Below, piece by piece: positions 6,971-8,554 of a stretch of 8,554 nucleotides of DNA. Numbering within the stretch: the first letter of the stretch is position 1; each line of letters opens with the position of its first letter. The position numbers and the translations under genes are program-made. The stretch is from NCBI GenBank assembly GCA_019236085.1, contig JAFAJR010000362.1, positions 1-8,554 on the forward strand, written 5' to 3'. Under the pieces are notes generated by a model. The model searched no databases and had not been told where the DNA came from. It was given only the letters and a program-made list of their open reading frames with translations. This DNA comes from Candidatus Dormiibacterota bacterium (GTDB lineage Bacteria; Chloroflexota; Dormibacteria; Aeolococcales; Aeolococcaceae).

Positions 6971-8262
6971 CGGCGGTCCACCACGCGTTTCGCCTTCCCC
7001 GTCGAGCGCTCCACGGTCCCCGGCTGCACCACGTCCACCTGCACGGTCACACCGATCCGCTCCTTGATCGAAGCTGCCAGCCGGCCGCCCATCGCCGCGG
7101 CATCGCCGGTCGCATCGGCTCTCGCCTCGACCACCACCGTCATCTCGTCCAGCCGCCGCGGCCGGGCGAGCACCAACTGGAAATGCGGGGTGAGCCCGCC
7201 GGTACGCAGGATCAGCTCCTCCACCTGCGTGGGGAACACGTTGACGCCGCGCAGGATGATCATGTCGTCGGTCCGGCCCGTGATCCGCTCCATGCGCCGC
7301 ATGGTTCTGGCAGTCCCTGGCAGCAACCTGGTGAGGTCGCGGGTGCGGTAGCGGACGACGGGCAACGCCTCCTTGGTGAGCGATGTGAAGACCAGCTCCC
7401 CGCGCTCGCCGTCACTGAGCACATCACCTGTCTGCGGGTCGACGATCTCCGGGAGGAAGTGGTCCTCCCAGACGTGCAGCCCATCCTTGGTCTCGGCGCA
7501 TTCCACGGCAACGCCCGGACCCATCACCTCCGACAGTCCGTAGATGTCAACCGCGCTCATCGCAGTGCGCCGCTCGATCTCCCGGCGCATGTCCTCCGTC
7601 CACGGCTCGGCACCCAATATGCCTACGCGCAACGAGGTGGTCCGGGGGTCGACACCCTGCCGTTCCATCTCGTCGACGATCGCCAGCAGGTAGGACGGGG
7701 TGACCATGATGACGCGCGGCTGCAGGTCGGCGATGAGCTGCACCTGCCGCTCGGTCATCCCGCCCGACACGGGAACGACGGTGCAGCCCAGCCGCTCCGC
7801 GCCGTAATGGGCGCCAAGGCCGCCGGTGAACAACCCGTAGCCGTAGGCGACGTGGACGATGTCCCCCCGCCGTCCCCCGGCGGCGTGGATCGAGCGAGCC
7901 ATGAGGCCGGACCAGGTGTCGATGTCGCCCTCTGTGTAGCCCACGACAGTCGGCCGTCCTGTGGTGCCGCTCGACGCGTGAAGCCGTGACACCTGGTCGC
8001 GTGGCACGGCGAACATGCCGAAGGGATAGGTGCGCCTGAGGTCCTCCTTGGTCGTGAAGGGGAAGCGCGCCAGGTCGTCGAGGCTGCGGCAGTCGTCGGG
8101 CTGCACGCCGGCCTCGTCGAAACGGCGGCGATAGTCGGGCACGTGCTCGTAGCAGTGGCGAAGAGCCCACTGCAGGCGCTGCAGCTGCAGCGCGCGGATC
8201 TCATCGCGCGATGCGCGTTCGATGGGATCGAGCACGGTGGTCTCGCCATCGAAGGACGTCAC
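6967..8262 (-). CDS. paaK: Phenylacetate-CoA ligase PaaK
   Basis: 431 aa, the usual PaaK length. AMP-forming ligase of the ANL superfamily that makes phenylacetyl-CoA from phenylacetate, ATP and CoA, the entry step of the pathway. Seen: N-terminal EIRALQLQRLQWALRHCYEHVP (21-42), the ATP-binding loop SSGTTGRPT (97-105), YGYGLFTGGLG (140-150), TPSYLL (188-193), YGLSEVMGPGVAVEC (241-255), TGRTDDMIILRGVNVFPTQ (328-346), and a C-terminal STGKAKRVVDRR with Lys423 at the position of the adenylation lysine. The GTG start at 8262 overlaps the paaI stop as GTGA. The stop overlaps that of vapC on the other strand. An aryl-CoA ligase for a related acid is conceivable, but the neighbours support PaaK. Confidence 0.96.
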   Translation of the reverse strand: MTSFDGETTVLDPIERASRDEIRALQLQRLQWALRHCYEHVPDYRRRFDEAGVQPDDCRSLDDLARFPFTTKEDLRRTYPFGMFAVPRDQVSRLHASSGTTGRPTVVGYTEGDIDTWSGLMARSIHAAGGRRGDIVHVAYGYGLFTGGLGAHYGAERLGCTVVPVSGGMTERQVQLIADLQPRVIMVTPSYLLAIVDEMERQGVDPRTTSLRVGILGAEPWTEDMRREIERRTAMSAVDIYGLSEVMGPGVAVECAETKDGLHVWEDHFLPEIVDPQTGDVLSDGERGELVFTSLTKEALPVVRYRTRDLTRLLPGTARTMRRMERITGRTDDMIILRGVNVFPTQVEELILRTGGLTPHFQLVLARPRRLDEMTVVVEARADATGDAAAMGGRLAASIKERIGVTVQVDVVQPGTVERSTGKAKRVVDRR

Positions 8263-8554
8263 GACGCGTCGCCCGAACCCGCTTCGTGCAGCGCCCGGCT
8301 GTGGCCGCGAAACTCGGCGATCACCTCACCGTCAGCGCGTCGCACCGTGACGTCGTACACGCCGCTTCGCCCTCGGCGCACCCGCTCGACTGCCTCGGCG
8401 ATCAACTCATCGCCTTCGCGAGCCGGCCGCAGGAAGACAACCTCGGCAGCACCTGCCACCGACGGCCTGCGGGTGTTGCAGGCAAACGCGAACGCGGTGT
8501 CTGCCAGCAGGAAGATGTATCCGCCGTGGGCGATTGCATGGCCATTGACCATCG
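8259..8554 (-). CDS. paaI: Phenylacetyl-CoA/hydroxyphenylacetyl-CoA thioesterase PaaI (5' partial)
   Basis: Hot-dog-fold thioesterase, cut by the right edge; about 97 C-terminal residues are visible of a usual 130-150. The Met codon at 8552 is internal: family members have a helix before MVNGHG. Seen: NGHAIAHGGYIFLLADTAFAFACN, holding the HGG motif and the catalytic Asp of ADTAF, then EVVFLRPAREGDEL and GVYDVTVRRADGEVIAEFRG. All match PaaI. Known role: hydrolysing dead-end CoA thioesters such as hydroxylated phenylacetyl-CoA so that CoA is not trapped. Its stop overlaps the paaK GTG by 4 bp (GTGA), placing paaI directly upstream of paaK in one transcript whose promoter lies outside the window. 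Confidence 0.93.
   Translation of the reverse strand, partial: MVNGHAIAHGGYIFLLADTAFAFACNTRRPSVAGAAEVVFLRPAREGDELIAEAVERVRRGRSGVYDVTVRRADGEVIAEFRGHSRALHEAGSGDAS

Noticed and set aside
7183..7989. Plus-strand open frame of 268 codons opposite paaK
   Set aside because: His-, Arg- and Gly-rich shadow of paaK, whose ligase motifs are complete on the minus strand.

Overview
The window is a high-GC, gene-dense stretch built around a phenylacetate (PAA) catabolism cluster. GTG is a common start codon and most neighbouring genes in the PAA blocks overlap by a few bases. Gene style, the secreted coiled-coil/CHAP cell-wall hydrolase and the VapBC type suggest an actinobacterium or a neighbouring Terrabacteria lineage (for example Chloroflexota or Dormibacterota). 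This is an inference from style; no rRNA or marker gene is present.

Layout, left to right. Plus strand: the 3' part of a PaaG-like crotonase (1-640), a second crotonase overlapping it (633-1439), an 82-bp gap with a hairpin, then a secreted CHAP-domain peptidoglycan hydrolase with a long coiled coil (1522-2628). Minus strand, read from 6205 down to 2632: paaA, paaB, paaC, paaD, paaE, the phenylacetyl-CoA 1,2-epoxidase operon, which ends 3 bp from the hydrolase stop. Plus strand: a VapB/VapC toxin-antitoxin pair (6315-6970). Minus strand: paaK (phenylacetate-CoA ligase, 6967-8262), coupled behind paaI (hot-dog thioesterase, cut by the right edge).

How the genes work together. PaaK activates phenylacetate to phenylacetyl-CoA. 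PaaA, PaaB, PaaC and PaaE, with PaaD assisting Fe-S assembly, epoxidise the aromatic ring. A PaaG-type crotonase isomerises the epoxide to the oxepin-CoA, and the second crotonase could act there or in the later beta-oxidation steps. PaaI rescues CoA from dead-end thioesters. The ring-opening enzyme PaaZ, the PaaH/PaaJ steps and a recognisable PaaR/PaaX regulator are not in the window and may lie outside it.

The most notable points are: (i) a vapBC module on the opposite strand, placed between paaIK and paaABCDE and sharing a palindromic CTAG stop with paaK; (ii) a good candidate promoter for paaA with a perfect 10-bp palindrome just downstream of the predicted transcription start; (iii) a chain of ATGA/GTGA stop-start overlaps, with a full-length Shine-Dalgarno sequence for paaC inside paaB. 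I do not see a clearly new biological system; the vapBC/paa arrangement is the best lead.
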